Assembly: GCA_019635215.1 (NCBI GenBank)
Contig: JAHBZZ010000005.1
Span: 1 to 64,000 of the forward strand
Source: Nitrosomonas sp.
GTDB taxonomy: Bacteria; Pseudomonadota; Gammaproteobacteria; Burkholderiales; Nitrosomonadaceae
DNA length: 64,000 nucleotides
Direction: 5' to 3'
Each line of letters opens with the position of its first letter. Within the stretch, counting starts at the first letter, position 1. Shown here in pieces: positions 35,267 through 42,962 of this stretch. The notes under the pieces are model-generated. The model was not told the origin of the DNA and searched no databases. It was given only the letters and a program-made list of their open reading frames with translations. Both the position numbers and the translations under genes were made by a program.

Positions 35267-37597
35267 TCAGAACGGGATTCCATCCCCGCTCCCGTCACCA
35301 ACCGACTCGGCAGAGACCGGAGTAGCCGCTCCACGCGCAGGCGGTTGGTACCAAAACCTACTGATTGTATTTGTACGTTTCTCTTCTTTCGTGCAGCCGA
35401 GCATTTGTAATGCCCGTCCAATACGTGTCTGTAAATCGCGCGACAATCGCGCAGGATCGATTTTCAAGTGATAGGCGGCATCTGCCATGGGAAACAGTCC
35501 GATCTGGTCTGAGACGAACTTCTCGAGCATATCGATGAACGAATCATGTTCGTGGCGCTTCACCTGTTCCGGATCGAATATCAAACGCTGCTCCTCGTTT
35601 GTCGGCCAGAATCGCTCACCCGCTTTGTAGCGATGATACGCCTCCGCAAACAACTGATCCCTGACCGCAGCCAAACCCTCGCAATCGATATCCTGCGCAC
35701 AGACAATCGGCCAGAAACGCCGCCCGCCCGTCCCGTCCTTATTCCACGACCATTCATTGGTCGACCCCCCGAATACAAGCTGGCGCGGGCTGCGAATATC
35801 TCGCCGCCCGTAGGGAGGTCTGTACTCATCCACCTGTCTCGATAGAAAGGATTTTTGCCGTGCAGCCTCCGCGCGCGCAAGAGAGTCCAATTCGGCAAAC
35901 TCATACAGCCATTTGCCGCGGATCGAGCTCATCGAATCCTTGTTGTGCAGATCCAGGTCAGTATCAGCAAACCACTCCCCAGCCAACGTGCGCAACAGAC
36001 TCGACTTCCGCCGCCCCTGAGAGCCCTCCAGCACCAGGCAATAATCGAACTTGACACCAGGCTCCATCACCCGCGCGATCATCCCCATCAGAAACCACCG
36101 GGATACACGCATCACATACGCGCTCTTCGGCGTACCGATATAATCCGTGATCCAATCATCACAGCGCTTCACGCCGTCCCACTCCTGCGATTTGAGATAA
36201 TTGCGAACCGGGTGAAACTTATTGATCTTCGCCAGCGCTTCAACTGCCTCGGCAACCCTGGTCGGGTCTGGCGCAAAACCGTAATTCCGTGTCAACCACA
36301 TCGCCGCCTGCACATCATCATTCGCATCCCATTCACCGGGCTCCGAATCAAACGGCGGCGGATTCTGCTTGCAGATCACGTACGAAAACTCATTGAACGC
36401 CAGCACGCCACGCCACTTCGGATCATCCAGCAGCACATCGTAAATATTAGACAGACACGGCACGATCTTACCGTTACTCATGTGCAAGCCGGCATGCCCG
36501 GTCGAAATGATAGGACTCTGCTTGCGAATAGTATTGATCATAGCAACCAGCGCATCAGCACCCATGCCATCATCAATCGCGTCCGCGATATCCCAACCGG
36601 GGACCATTTTCCCGGCCTCGGGAATATCGACAATCTCAAACCGGGTAGACGCATCGATATCCAACACCATGCGCCGGATATCCAGCATCGCCTTCATACC
36701 CGGCTGATTTTTCTCCGGCAGCAGCGGCTTTGTTGTGGGATCCACACCCGCATCCCTCTCCGCCTTTGTCAGCTTTTCCCGCTGCGCATCACAATCCGCC
36801 CAGGCGAAGACCTTGCGCCCGCCCAGCGGACGCCAATCGATCTTGCCAACCGCTTTCCCACCGCCCGGCCAGGTGACAATAACAAACCGATCACCGATCA
36901 CAGCACGCGCAGCATCCGCGCACTTCTCGCCCTCCACCAGCAAAACATCACGATCAGCATGCAAAGCCAACAAATCTAGACCGTACAGCATCCTCGGCTC
37001 AGGAAACGCCTGCCAGCGCCAGCCGTGCTCGCCGGTAACACTGTTCTTGCAAAAACACACCGGCATCAATTCTTTGCCACCATCCGATGTTGTAAACCGG
37101 TAAACATACCCGGCAACCCCGCCATCAGACGTGCGGTACGTATAAACCACATCCGGCCGTCCGCGCGCATAATGCGCCACCGGACGATCAGGCGCATCAT
37201 CCGGAGCGGGAATCACCGCAACCCACGGCGAGCGCTTGCGATCAGCGACACCACCATCACGCCCCTCCACCAGCTTAGCTGGCGCATGGCCAGCATTCTC
37301 TTGGTCGATATCAACACCCAAAATCCCGGCCAGCATCATCGCCGCATCTTTCTGCGACATCGAATTGATGTACGCATACAGACTCACCAGATCCCCGCCC
37401 TGATCGCCTGTCGCAAAATCCGCCCACTTGCCGGTGACCACGTTGACCGAAAACGAACCGACCTTGCTGTCAGCCCGCGTAGGGTTCAGCGCTTTGAATT
37501 CATGCCCATCCAGCTTCCCGCCCCACAACCACTCCGGTAGCAGAACGTTCCAGCGAGATAGCGCGACATCGGCGATGCGCTTAAAATCAATCATCAT
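35267..37597 (-). CDS. Primase/helicase with VirE (VapE)-type ATPase domain
   Basis: About 776 aa. The N-terminal 300 residues carry a primase-like zinc/toprim region (GGDLVSLYAYINSM, and VLLVEGEKCADAARAVIGDR). The C-terminal part is a VirE/VapE superfamily ATPase: VLEGSQGRRKSSLLRTLAGE (P loop near residue 525), WLYEFAELDSL, and VFGGSTNEWSWNKDGTGGRR. This one-protein primase-helicase replicates many temperate phages. TTG at 37600 is possible, but ATG at 37597 or 37594 is more likely. Confidence 0.85.
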   Translation of the reverse strand: MMIDFKRIADVALSRWNVLLPEWLWGGKLDGHEFKALNPTRADSKVGSFSVNVVTGKWADFATGDQGGDLVSLYAYINSMSQKDAAMMLAGILGVDIDQENAGHAPAKLVEGRDGGVADRKRSPWVAVIPAPDDAPDRPVAHYARGRPDVVYTYRTSDGGVAGYVYRFTTSDGGKELMPVCFCKNSVTGEHGWRWQAFPEPRMLYGLDLLALHADRDVLLVEGEKCADAARAVIGDRFVIVTWPGGGKAVGKIDWRPLGGRKVFAWADCDAQREKLTKAERDAGVDPTTKPLLPEKNQPGMKAMLDIRRMVLDIDASTRFEIVDIPEAGKMVPGWDIADAIDDGMGADALVAMINTIRKQSPIISTGHAGLHMSNGKIVPCLSNIYDVLLDDPKWRGVLAFNEFSYVICKQNPPPFDSEPGEWDANDDVQAAMWLTRNYGFAPDPTRVAEAVEALAKINKFHPVRNYLKSQEWDGVKRCDDWITDYIGTPKSAYVMRVSRWFLMGMIARVMEPGVKFDYCLVLEGSQGRRKSSLLRTLAGEWFADTDLDLHNKDSMSSIRGKWLYEFAELDSLARAEAARQKSFLSRQVDEYRPPYGRRDIRSPRQLVFGGSTNEWSWNKDGTGGRRFWPIVCAQDIDCEGLAAVRDQLFAEAYHRYKAGERFWPTNEEQRLIFDPEQVKRHEHDSFIDMLEKFVSDQIGLFPMADAAYHLKIDPARLSRDLQTRIGRALQMLGCTKEEKRTNTISRFWYQPPARGAATPVSAESVGDGSGDGIPF

Positions 37598-37715
37598 CAA
37601 ACCTCGCTAACCACATGACAAAAAAATGCGCCGCGACGAATAAACCGTACGCGGCGCCATAAACCGCGGCTAGCGGTATCACAACGAAATAGAGCGCATC
37701 GATCATATAATCCAT
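37587..37715 (-). CDS. 42-aa membrane protein overlapping the primase start
   Basis: The reading frame starts MDYMIDALYFVVIPLAAVYG, has two hydrophobic stretches and ends LARFDDD with TGA inside the primase start region. It fills the only gap between the CII-like gene and the primase, with stop-start overlaps on the primase side. It was found by reading the minus strand; there is no family match. Confidence 0.45.
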   Translation of the reverse strand: MDYMIDALYFVVIPLAAVYGAAYGLFVAAHFFVMWLARFDDD

Positions 37716-37720
37716 CTCAA

Positions 37721-38209
37721 TCACTCGCTTTCCATATGCTTCACATGCAACTTCTTCTTGAGCCGCAGCAATCCTGAAATGCAGGTACGGATATCACGTT
37801 CGATCAGATCGTATTCTTGCCCGCTGATCCGGCCGTCATGCATCGCTTCGCTTAATCCGTTAGCCAGCCTGCCGTGCTGCTTCATTATCGTCAAAATCTG
37901 ATCAAACAACTGTTCGTCCGAAACGAAATGCCGGGGAAGCTCAAATGCTTGGTATTCATGACGCCAACAGAACGCGTTAACAACCAGGTCGACCATATCG
38001 TACTTGCCGGCCTCGACCAGGAAATCCAGGATCACCGATACCTCATCGTAATTCGCATGATGCGAATCAACTTTAGTACCCAGCTTTTTATACAGAACCC
38101 TGGGAGACATGCCCATGCGCCCAGCCAGCGCTTCAATCCCGCCGGGATAGCTGCGCGCTGCGATGTACAGCGCATCGGACGGGTTCAGGTCGTTATAGCG
38201 GTGGGTCAT
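37721..38209 (-). CDS. CII-family phage regulator
   Basis: 162 aa. ALYIAARSYPGGIEALAGRM followed by GMSPRVLYKKLGTKVDSHHA is the N-terminal helix-turn-helix of the P2/186-type CII ('phage regulatory protein CII') family, and a helical C-terminal half follows. It probably controls the lysis-lysogeny choice or an early promoter. The frame extends to 38272, but MTHRYNDLNP at 38209 fits the family start. Confidence 0.8.
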   Translation of the reverse strand: MTHRYNDLNPSDALYIAARSYPGGIEALAGRMGMSPRVLYKKLGTKVDSHHANYDEVSVILDFLVEAGKYDMVDLVVNAFCWRHEYQAFELPRHFVSDEQLFDQILTIMKQHGRLANGLSEAMHDGRISGQEYDLIERDIRTCISGLLRLKKKLHVKHMESE

Positions 38210-38233
38210 ATCAATTATCATCATCCATGTTAA

Positions 38234-38261
38234 TTTGGAGGTTTCTCCAATGCTGATAAAA
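38234..38261 (+). promoter_or_regulatory. Plus-strand promoter with inverted repeat in the immunity region
   Basis: TTGGAG (38234-38239), a 16-bp spacer and TAAAAT (38256-38261). The -35 hexamer is half of a perfect inverted repeat TTGGAG-GTTT-CTCCAA (38234-38249), a possible operator. It is antisense to the early operon and points to the next two plus-strand frames. Confidence 0.45.
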
Positions 38262-38301
38262 TGGGAAGTCACATCAACCCGTCACCAACAGAGGAGAAAT
38301 C

Positions 38302-38349
38302 ATGGAAACATTCATCCGGATACTCAATAACCTCGCGCTCATTCTGTGA
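38302..38349 (+). CDS. 15-aa leader or small hydrophobic peptide
   Basis: ATG at 38302 follows GAGGAG at ideal spacing and encodes METFIRILNNLALIL before a stop. It is too short for a domain. It may be a leader peptide or small membrane-active peptide ahead of the 123-aa gene. Confidence 0.35.
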   Translation: METFIRILNNLALIL

Positions 38350-38450
38350 TCTCATATCAACCGGCAGTTGCAGGCCGTTTGGCATTATTTTCTCGTCTGG
38401 CAACCCAAAACCTTTTTCTGACTCAGTAATAATCACAATAGGAATTCCTT

Positions 38451-38822
38451 ATGGATATAGTTAGCACAATACTTCCGGCAATCGATGGCATAGCCGTCCT
38501 TGTCATGGATACTCGATTTGCCGGAAAAAACCTTGTGACCACGCTGGTGGTCGGTGACCACAAGAAAAACACCATTTCCGAAGTTGGACAGATGTGTCTG
38601 AATCGTCTCGCTAAACATCTTGATGAAAACTATCCGAATGCTTCTGTACATAAAGTGGAAATCAGCAACAAAACCAACATTAATGAAATGTTTAATACAG
38701 CGATGAATTGCGCATCCGATGGCGACGCAATCATCTTCTGGTGCCACACCAGCAAGCTCTACGATCAAATTTTTCCGTTGCTTAACCTGGATCATCGCAA
38801 TTCAAGTTTTTCGGAACACTAA
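38451..38822 (+). CDS. Hypothetical protein, antisense in the immunity region
   Basis: 123 aa beginning MDIVSTILPAIDGIAVLVMD, an alpha/beta-like pattern (VTTLVVGDHKKN, AIIFWCHTSKLYDQIF). AGGA precedes the ATG by eight bases. It is convergent with a 41-aa gene from the cro side, and transcription from cro toward cII would pass through it in antisense. I do not know the family. A 120-aa minus frame overlaps it but has no ribosome site and a poorer composition. Confidence 0.55.
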   Translation: MDIVSTILPAIDGIAVLVMDTRFAGKNLVTTLVVGDHKKNTISEVGQMCLNRLAKHLDENYPNASVHKVEISNKTNINEMFNTAMNCASDGDAIIFWCHTSKLYDQIFPLLNLDHRNSSFSEH

Positions 38823-38927
38823 GCTTAAATTGGCAAGATCGGCAAATAACCCGTCCAAAAAAGCGGGCAGCGCTGTAGCATCCGCTACCAATGTTATTTC
38901 AGAGTGATTCTCTTCCATCACTTTCAT
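38802..38927 (-). CDS. Small protein after the Cro-like gene
   Basis: 41 aa, starting MKVMEENHSEITLVADATAL after AGGAG and ending VFRKT. The frame extends upstream to 39044, but that longer start overlaps the cro-like gene. Small, with one amphipathic helix. Unrecognised. Confidence 0.4.
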   Translation of the reverse strand: MKVMEENHSEITLVADATALPAFLDGLFADLANLSLVFRKT

Positions 38928-39018
38928 CCTGGAAATCTCCTGGTTGTTTTTCCGTTGTTCTCGCATCCGATCATTACTACAATGCGCTTGGAAAAATTTT
39001 GGAGAATATGCATGGCTA

Positions 39019-39285
39019 TCAACATACGATCTTATTTTGATCAACTAACTTTGTGTCGCGCAAGAACGCCCAGTTAATGTCTGGGCGGAGATCTTCACAT
39101 TTCACCCGACCTTGAGAAAATCTCTCAATTTCAGGACAGAATCTTGCCGGGATTGGTCTCCTTCCCAACACCCACTGATTTACCGCTGAGGTTGAAATAT
39201 TAAGAAATTTAGCTAATTTTGCCTGTCCGCCAACGTATTGGCAGACTTCTTTAATTGAAAGCATTTCATGCTGATTGGTATCCAT
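39019..39285 (-). CDS. YdaS/Cro-family repressor
   Basis: 88 aa. SIKEVCQYVGGQAKLAKFLN followed by ISTSAVNQWVLGRRPIPARF is the YdaS-type helix-turn-helix, and CPEIERFSQGRVKCEDLRPD is its usual C-terminal end. It is divergent from the CI-like gene across a 71-bp operator region, so it fills the Cro role: an early repressor of cI and of its own operon. Confidence 0.88.
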   Translation of the reverse strand: MDTNQHEMLSIKEVCQYVGGQAKLAKFLNISTSAVNQWVLGRRPIPARFCPEIERFSQGRVKCEDLRPDINWAFLRDTKLVDQNKIVC

Positions 39286-39292
39286 AAAATAG

Positions 39293-39321
39293 AATATAGC
39301 ATTGCTATTAAATCAAATCAA
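39293..39321 (-). promoter_or_regulatory. Promoter of the cro-like early operon
   Basis: TTGATT (39321-39316), a 17-bp spacer and TATATT (39298-39293) on the minus strand. The operator at 39296-39308 covers the -10 element, so bound repressor would block it. Confidence 0.7.
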
Positions 39322-39356
39322 GCCATGCTATTGATTTATTTGTGTAGCATTGCTTT
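39296..39356. promoter_or_regulatory. Three CI/Cro operators
   Basis: Perfect ATAGCA-T-TGCTAT at 39296-39308. A weaker copy lies at 39319-39331 (right half perfect) and a good one at 39344-39356 (five of six bases matching in each half), directly against the cI start codon. Centres are 23-25 bp apart. The last site would let CI stop its own expression. Confidence 0.75.
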
Positions 39357-40097
39357 ATGAAATTAACCGACGAACAGCTTGAAGAAGCCAAAAAACTTAA
39401 ACAAAAATTTGACACCCCAAGGAACGGGAGAGAAATAAATCGCGCACAATTCGCGAAAGATAATAACTTGCGGGGTGGTGGCGCCATGATCTACCAGCAC
39501 ATTAAAGGCATTAGGCCGATAAGTATCAATGCAGCAATTGCTTATGCAAAAGGTTTTGATTGCTCGCTTGATGAAATTAGCCCGCGTCTAGCTAACGAAG
39601 CTAGGCAATCCGCACTATTAATAGAAGAAAACAAATCTCCAGTAAAATTAACCAACATTGAAGAGACGGAAAAGACTGCATTAGAGAAAGATGTGCCGCT
39701 TATATCTTGGGTGCAAGCCGGTGATTGGTGCGAAGCGATTAATAGCTCTGAATCTGGCGACGCAGAAGACTGGCTGTGGTGCCCAGTTGGACATAGCGAC
39801 AAGACCTTTGCTTTGCGTGTGAGTGGAGTATCTATGTTTAACCCGGACCCGTATGCAAGGCACACCTTCAAAGACGGGGATATTATTTACGTTGATCCAA
39901 ACAAACAACCGATAAACAACTCATTTGTTGTTGTAAGACTTGAGAATGAAAATAAAGCCACATTTAAACAATTGATAATTGACGGTAATCACAGATTTTT
40001 AAGGGCCATCAACCCGGACTGGCCAGAAAAAATAATAGAAATCAAGAATAATGCCGTTATATGCGGAGTGGTGATATATAAAGGGTCTGAAGTTTAA
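39357..40097 (+). CDS. CI-like repressor with S24/LexA peptidase domain
   Basis: 246 aa. The N-terminal 80 residues are a helix-turn-helix domain (IYQHIKGIRPISINAAIAYA). The C-terminal S24 domain has the autocleavage site WVQA-GDW (Ala121-Gly122), catalytic Ser159 in RVSGVSMFNP and the base Lys204 in NKATFKQL. RecA filaments should trigger self-cleavage and induction. The ATG lies directly next to the third operator, so the mRNA leader is very short or absent. Confidence 0.92.
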   Translation: MKLTDEQLEEAKKLKQKFDTPRNGREINRAQFAKDNNLRGGGAMIYQHIKGIRPISINAAIAYAKGFDCSLDEISPRLANEARQSALLIEENKSPVKLTNIEETEKTALEKDVPLISWVQAGDWCEAINSSESGDAEDWLWCPVGHSDKTFALRVSGVSMFNPDPYARHTFKDGDIIYVDPNKQPINNSFVVVRLENENKATFKQLIIDGNHRFLRAINPDWPEKIIEIKNNAVICGVVIYKGSEV

Positions 40098-40189
40098 GGC
40101 CCTGGAACTGTAAATTTTTGGGCGCCAGGCGGAGTGTTGAAAGTCTGATGCAGTGAAGATTTTTAATCAAAAACAAAAAGGGAATCTAC

Positions 40190-40927
40190 ATGAAAATCAA
40201 AATAGCAATCATGATTGTATTATTAGCGGCATCCAGTGCGTCATCAGCATCGATGTCATGGCAATTAAACAACATATTTTCAACGATCTCCACCCTTGAG
40301 CATAAACCAGGAAGCACAGGACAACTAATCATTAATGATGACGGAAGATCTATAACTAAAAGTGTGACTACATGCTTCAGCAGTGGATTTTGCGGGGGTG
40401 CGGTTAACGACAACTTTGAAATCACATCGATATCGGGGAATAGCGTAGCATTAAAAGATTTATCCAGTGAAGACACGGAGAACATAACAATTTTATTATC
40501 CGATATGAATCATCTGATCCTATTGAATGCTTTATTGTTTTCAGATTCGATAACTATCGAAGACTGGGGATACAATTCAGTCAACACAAATCTAGCGCAA
40601 AATTATTATTTATCCAGCCTGTTCACGATTGTGCGCGGACTAGTCATTGATGGAAAAGATAGCACGGGAAGCCTAACCATCAGCACAGATGGATCATCAG
40701 TGCAAAGAAATTTAATGATTTGCAACTTTTTGGATGGATGCAGCTTCCCATCCAATCAAACATTGGAAGTGACTGTTGTACCTGGACGAAAATTATTCCT
40801 GAGAGACGCCAGCACAGGATCAATATCAGAAAACATAATTATATTAGCCGAATACGAAAACATCATTCTCTTTGAAAAATCCAGAACGGGCGGAGGAATA
40901 ATAACAATCTGGAAGCCTGCGCAATAA
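40190..40927 (+). CDS. Exported protein with internal duplication, lysogeny-expressed candidate
   Basis: 245 aa with a signal peptide (MKIKIAIMIVLLAASSASSA). Two halves repeat the same plan: GSTGQLIINDDGRSITKSVT with a Cys-x6-Cys pair, then the same order in DSTGSLTISTDGSSVQRNLM with a Cys-x5-Cys pair. Each half ends in a segment like NITILLSDMNHLILL and NIIILAEYENIILF. AAAAAGGGAA precedes the ATG. It lies just after cI in the same direction, the usual site of a moron. Function unknown. Confidence 0.6.
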   Translation: MKIKIAIMIVLLAASSASSASMSWQLNNIFSTISTLEHKPGSTGQLIINDDGRSITKSVTTCFSSGFCGGAVNDNFEITSISGNSVALKDLSSEDTENITILLSDMNHLILLNALLFSDSITIEDWGYNSVNTNLAQNYYLSSLFTIVRGLVIDGKDSTGSLTISTDGSSVQRNLMICNFLDGCSFPSNQTLEVTVVPGRKLFLRDASTGSISENIIILAEYENIILFEKSRTGGGIITIWKPAQ

Positions 40928-40933
40928 ATAACC

Positions 40934-41047
40934 ATGTCGAGACATAGAAAAAACGGAAACAATTATCTCCATGACGGCAACGACATCAAACTAGTGGGCT
41001 CAGCGAACGATTTGAAGCATTTACTTGTTGAAGATGCGGCACTCTAA
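40934..41047 (+). CDS. 37-aa small protein
   Basis: Starts MSRHRKNGNNYLHDGNDIKL seven bases after the exported protein stop and ends with EDAAL. No good ribosome site is seen, but translation could be coupled. Unrecognised. Confidence 0.3.
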   Translation: MSRHRKNGNNYLHDGNDIKLVGSANDLKHLLVEDAAL

Positions 41048-41061
41048 CTTTAAACAAAACC

Positions 41062-41073
41062 ACTATATATAGT
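41062..41073. promoter_or_regulatory. Palindrome upstream of hicBA
   Basis: ACTATATATAGT is a perfect 12-bp palindrome about 150 bp ahead of the antitoxin gene. It could be an operator for HicB autorepression or part of a promoter. Confidence 0.35.
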
Positions 41074-41221
41074 TATGTTTGTATGCATGTACACTATGAT
41101 TTTGAACAATACAAATTAGATTGTAAAATCAAAAAAGAACTTAGCGCCCTGCTAATTTTCTAAATCATACCGATATTAATAAAATAGATATTACTTTGAA
41201 AACGCTTCCGGAGAATTTGAT

Positions 41222-41554
41222 ATGAAGCCGATTGAATTATTACTACGTTGCTATGCAAACAAACGTAATGATCAATGGCAAGCTTTCTGCATTGATTTAT
41301 GTTTGGCTGCTCAAGCGGATACGCCAGAAGAAGCTCAAAAAAAGCTGCATTTTATGATTGTTGATTATGTTACAGAGGCGCTTACTATAGATAGAGTTCA
41401 CGCGAATTATCTACTACGCAGAAAAGCGCCGATAAAGCAAATAGCAACATACCATTATTACAGCTTCATGCATCGAATGGGAAAACTTAAGGACGGGTTG
41501 CATATGCTATTTAAAGAAACCCTCCCGCTAGTACCGGGAAATTGTGCTCATTAA
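41222..41554 (+). CDS. HicB-like antitoxin
   Basis: 110 aa. WQAFCIDLCLAAQADTPEEA and AQKKLHFMIVDYVTEAL fit the partly degraded RNase H-like fold of HicB antitoxins of the long-N-terminal type. CGGAG precedes the ATG. Its stop overlaps the start of the HicA-like gene by one base (TAATG), an antitoxin-first order seen in the hicBA subgroup. Assignment rests mainly on its partner. Confidence 0.65.
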   Translation: MKPIELLLRCYANKRNDQWQAFCIDLCLAAQADTPEEAQKKLHFMIVDYVTEALTIDRVHANYLLRRKAPIKQIATYHYYSFMHRMGKLKDGLHMLFKETLPLVPGNCAH

Positions 41555-41796
41555 TGAGTGGAAAATATTATCCACTAACCTGCAAACAGGTAAAAATTAT
41601 TCTAAACAACCTGGGCTTTGAGCCAAGAAAACAAAACAGCACGTCTCACGAACAATGGATAAAAAAAACAGAAAAATCATTTCACAAAGTTACCGTTGAT
41701 TGCCCAAAACAGCCATTTTCACAAGATCTAATCAGTTCCATGGCACGGCAAGCCGGCGTTAGCAAGAAAGATTTCTATGCAGCGCTAGACATATAA
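41554..41796 (+). CDS. HicA-like mRNA interferase toxin
   Basis: 80 aa. MSGKYYPLTCKQVKIILNNL and SHEQWIKKTEKSFHKVTVDC match the dsRBD-like HicA fold, with the catalytic-type His in TSHEQW. The C-terminus DLISSMARQAGVSKKDFYAA is also typical. It would cut mRNA when freed from HicB. The frame opens four codons earlier; ATG 41554 gives the normal start. A strong terminator follows. Confidence 0.8.
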   Translation: MSGKYYPLTCKQVKIILNNLGFEPRKQNSTSHEQWIKKTEKSFHKVTVDCPKQPFSQDLISSMARQAGVSKKDFYAALDI

Positions 41797-41812
41797 ACAC
41801 AGACGAATTTTT

Positions 41813-41838
41813 AAAAAACCCGCCCCGGCGGGTTTTTT
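41813..41838. terminator. Strong bidirectional terminator after hicA-like gene
   Basis: A6-CCCGCC, a short loop, then GGCGGG-T6. The perfect stem flanked by A and T runs works on both strands. Confidence 0.9.
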
Positions 41839-41993
41839 ATTGCCGCCCTCATAACGAAAAAAAACCGCCCGCTTTTCCGTATAACAGCTAATTACGCACT
41901 TAGCGGGTATTTTCCATGTTTCAATTTATTGTTCCAAAGCATTATTTTTTCATTTAGACTTTTATATATTTCCAACACCAGCGCTAAGAAACC

Positions 41994-42350
41994 ATGAAAC
42001 GAGACATGTCATTGGTCAGAAAAATATTGCTTTGGGCTATAGACCAACCCAATGGATACATGCCAAAAAATCCATCTTTCGAAGAATATACCGACGAGCA
42101 AATCGGCTATCATATCTGGCTAATGGAGCAAGCCAAATTGATCAATGCTATTGAACAAGGCGCCATTTCTTCGAAGAGCCCGCAATCCATCATCGTATCG
42201 GTTACATGGGACGGACATGATTTTGCAGATGCTGCAAAAAACGATGTTCTCTGGAAAAAAGCTCTCAATATAGTCCTGAATGAAGGCCAATCGTTTACCT
42301 TTGATCTTCTGAAGAGCTGGCTGAAATCTCATGCTCAATTGATGCAATAA
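41994..42350 (+). CDS. DUF2513-family protein
   Basis: 118 aa. MKRDMSLVRKILLWAIDQPN, then YHIWLMEQAKLINAIEQG and VSVTWDGHDFADAAKND, are the pattern of DUF2513 proteins. These are common in prophages and look like winged-helix regulators, but their function is not settled. Its 3' end overlaps a minus-strand gene by 56 bases. Confidence 0.75.
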   Translation: MKRDMSLVRKILLWAIDQPNGYMPKNPSFEEYTDEQIGYHIWLMEQAKLINAIEQGAISSKSPQSIIVSVTWDGHDFADAAKNDVLWKKALNIVLNEGQSFTFDLLKSWLKSHAQLMQ

Positions 42351-42537
42351 ACGCATCCAGATCCATCGCGCAGTTGTTGTAACAAATGGCGCCATGTTCA
42401 ATGAAGCGCCTGCCAAATTCGTCCCCATCCTTTTGAGCCCTGGCTGAACTAAATTTGCATCGCGCCAGGTGCTTCCATCCGGCCGCGATCTCCTTCAATC
42501 GCTTAATTTCACTCTGACGCAATCCATTCTCTTTCAT
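42295..42537 (-). CDS. Small prophage protein, divergent from the right-arm operon
   Basis: 80 aa from ATG 42537, with AAGGAG well placed before it (an upstream frame to 42579 lacks this). It begins MKENGLRQSEIKRLKEIAAG, is helical and contains three Cys. It faces the pair of distal operators, so its promoter is likely controlled by CI. Unknown family. Confidence 0.5.
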   Translation of the reverse strand: MKENGLRQSEIKRLKEIAAGWKHLARCKFSSARAQKDGDEFGRRFIEHGAICYNNCAMDLDAFIASIEHEISASSSEDQR

Positions 42538-42621
42538 ACACACTCCTTTTTCATTAATCCACTTCCCCGCTGCTTTCATTTCTTCCTACTTAAACAGTCC
42601 AGAAAAATTTTATCATATAAT

Positions 42622-42659
42622 ATAGCACTGCTATTTACATTATAAAATAGCAGTGCTAT
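42622..42659. promoter_or_regulatory. Distal CI operator pair
   Basis: ATAGCA-C-TGCTAT at 42622-42634 and ATAGCA-G-TGCTAT at 42647-42659: two perfect palindromes of the same form as the cro/cI operators, with centres 25 bp apart. Confidence 0.8.
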
Positions 42660-42662
42660 ATT
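42634..42662 (+). promoter_or_regulatory. Repressor-controlled promoter of the right-arm operon
   Basis: TTTACA (42634-42639), a 17-bp spacer and TATATT (42657-42662). The second operator covers the spacer and part of the -10, so CI should block it. It reads into the small exported proteins and pentapeptide gene. Confidence 0.65.
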
Positions 42663-42962
42663 AAATAATCAACACAACCACCATAAGTCGTCAGCCGCAG
42701 GTGAGTGTTGCGAGAAACAAATTCTGTTAGCCCGTTGAGCCAATTCCAGACCCACCTGGCTATGGTGTAAGGCAGCCTGATGGTGCTGCCAGGAATGCCT
42801 GTCAAGCTTACCCGGACGCGGCGGGCGGCGATTGCTACTGATCGTTGAAATCATGCGTCCGGAACGAGTCAAAACCGCGGCTCTTAACCGACTTAAGCGG
42901 AATATTGCAGGAAACTATCTGACAGCACGGAAAGACGGCACTACTTGTCAAAAGGAGACACA
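42663..42962 (+). other. Leader of the right-arm operon
   Basis: About 300 bases between promoter and first convincing gene. It contains a hairpin GGCAGC/GCTGCC (42771-42790) and two weak small frames. The frame at 42853-42966 (37 aa, MRPERVKTAALNRL start) overlaps the next ATG by the ATGA form. A minus-strand frame here (42669-42872) has no support. Confidence 0.35.

Noticed and set aside
34616-35471. Plus- and minus-strand frames with repeats such as PYLPYL, YGRYGR or MEGMEG
   Set aside because: They are translations of the 9-bp GGTATGGAA units, whose length is divisible by three; no ribosome sites or family features.
38433-38795. 120-aa minus-strand frame in the immunity region
   Set aside because: No ribosome site and odd composition; the overlapping plus-strand frame at 38451-38822 is better supported, although this is not certain.
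42669-42872. 67-aa minus-strand frame in the right-arm leader
   Set aside because: No ribosome site, no recognisable features, and it opposes the promoter at 42634-42662.
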